Below are positions 14,221 through 14,704 of a stretch of DNA of 14,704 nt, piece after piece. A program made the position numbers and the translations under genes. The stretch covers positions 1-14,704 of the forward strand of contig DYSK01000044.1 in NCBI GenBank assembly GCA_020718315.1, read 5' to 3'. Each line of letters starts with the position of its first letter. Position 1 is the first letter of the stretch. The stretch is from Draconibacterium orientale. Its GTDB lineage: Bacteria > Bacteroidota > Bacteroidia > Bacteroidales > UBA12170. Under the pieces are notes generated by a model. The model made no database searches, was not told the origin of the DNA, and was given only the letters and a program-made list of their open reading frames with translations.

Positions 14221-14704
14221 TTAAATTCCCCGCATCAACATACGCTCGGTAAACAGATCTTCCGGTAGATTTACGGATATATTTATGTTTTCAAAAAACA
14301 GGCTTGTGCTGTGATTGTCTTGCACATTGACCATTTCTTCTAGAATTTTGATATAAAAACCATCAAAATCACCATATTTTTTAATGTGTTGAACTTTAAG
14401 CTTTTCGCCTTCTTCGTCGTAGAATTCTCTTTTTAACTCAATAAAATGATCTTTAACTACCCAAGTAACTGTTTTGGAATACATATAGCTTTTGTCTTTA
14501 GAAACACTTTCAACTATGTAGCATTCTTTTCCATCAATAGTTTCTTTACCTATGAGCTTATGTGTGTCATCTTCGACTTTGCGATCGCCCAAATCATCAT
14601 ACGTAAAATCAGACCCCATAAAATAATCGCTTTTGCTTTCGCTCGAAATACGCTTTGTTTTTTTAAGAGCCGGCAAATAAATCCATTGGTCATCGCTTTT
14701 GGTG
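14221..14704 (-). CDS. LolA-like outer-membrane lipoprotein-sorting protein, N-terminus outside the window
   Basis: The reading frame is open to the right edge, so the start is missing. The visible part, 160 residues, begins KSDDQWIYLPALKKTKRI and continues with YFMGSDFTYDDL, a spaced GKETIDGKECYIVES, and a tail ending NLPEDLFTERML. This is the pattern of the LolA_like (outer-membrane lipoprotein-sorting protein) family, a half-open barrel periplasmic protein that binds lipids. A TTG at 14676 is in frame but lies inside the conserved YLPALKK motif, so it is not the start. The DUF1302 barrel follows. An MMPL/RND transporter would be expected nearby, beyond the window. Confidence 0.8.
   Translation of the reverse strand, partial: TKSDDQWIYLPALKKTKRISSESKSDYFMGSDFTYDDLGDRKVEDDTHKLIGKETIDGKECYIVESVSKDKSYMYSKTVTWVVKDHFIELKREFYDEEGEKLKVQHIKKYGDFDGFYIKILEEMVNVQDNHSTSLFFENINISVNLPEDLFTERMLMRGI

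Overview
The window looks like a chromosomal stretch from an AT-rich member of the Bacteroidota, possibly a marine facultative anaerobe of the Marinilabiliales/Marinifilaceae type (inference). The basis is the A-rich leaders mostly lacking Shine-Dalgarno sites, promoter-like TTTG/TAnnTTTG element pairs, several beta-barrel outer-membrane proteins with short signal peptides, and the family content. Apart from a gene fragment at the left edge, every gene I accept lies on the minus strand, so transcription runs from high to low coordinates.

Right edge (about 14.7 to 11.9 kb): the C-terminal part of a LolA-like outer-membrane lipoprotein-sorting protein, a DUF1302-like outer-membrane barrel and a TetR regulator. 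The first two are familiar companions of RND/MMPL exporters, which would lie outside the window. Next come a NapH/CcoG-like membrane ferredoxin (10.8 to 11.6 kb) and an unrecognised eight-helix membrane protein (9.5 to 10.3 kb). The TetR gene and this eight-helix gene share a near-identical operator, 17 of 19 bases, placed directly behind a Bacteroidota-type promoter. This suggests one autoregulated TetR regulon.

Centre (about 9.0 to 4.66 kb): a second unrecognised eight-helix protein (364 aa) with a histidine-containing periplasmic loop, closed by a 13-bp terminator-like hairpin. It is followed by a three-gene unit: a seven-helix protein (210 aa), a twelve-helix protein (508 aa) and a SUMF1/FGE-fold lipoprotein. 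The 508-aa protein has the topology and several heme-ligand positions of heme-copper oxidase subunit I (His at the start of TM2, HxH at the start of TM10). It lacks the adjacent His-His pair expected for the binuclear metal site and instead carries GHxH motifs in both TM6 and TM10. Together with the flanking uncharacterised membrane proteins and the heme O synthase downstream, it is my main candidate for an undescribed respiratory or gas-reactive membrane module.

Left part (about 4.6 kb to 0): heme O synthase with two tandem, overlapping paralogous four-helix proteins, then an outer-membrane barrel protein, a DUF423 membrane protein, and an alginate-export-type outer-membrane barrel with a predicted promoter. 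The barrel gene converges on the C-terminus of a plus-strand membrane protein. No tRNA, rRNA, CRISPR array or intact insertion sequence was seen.
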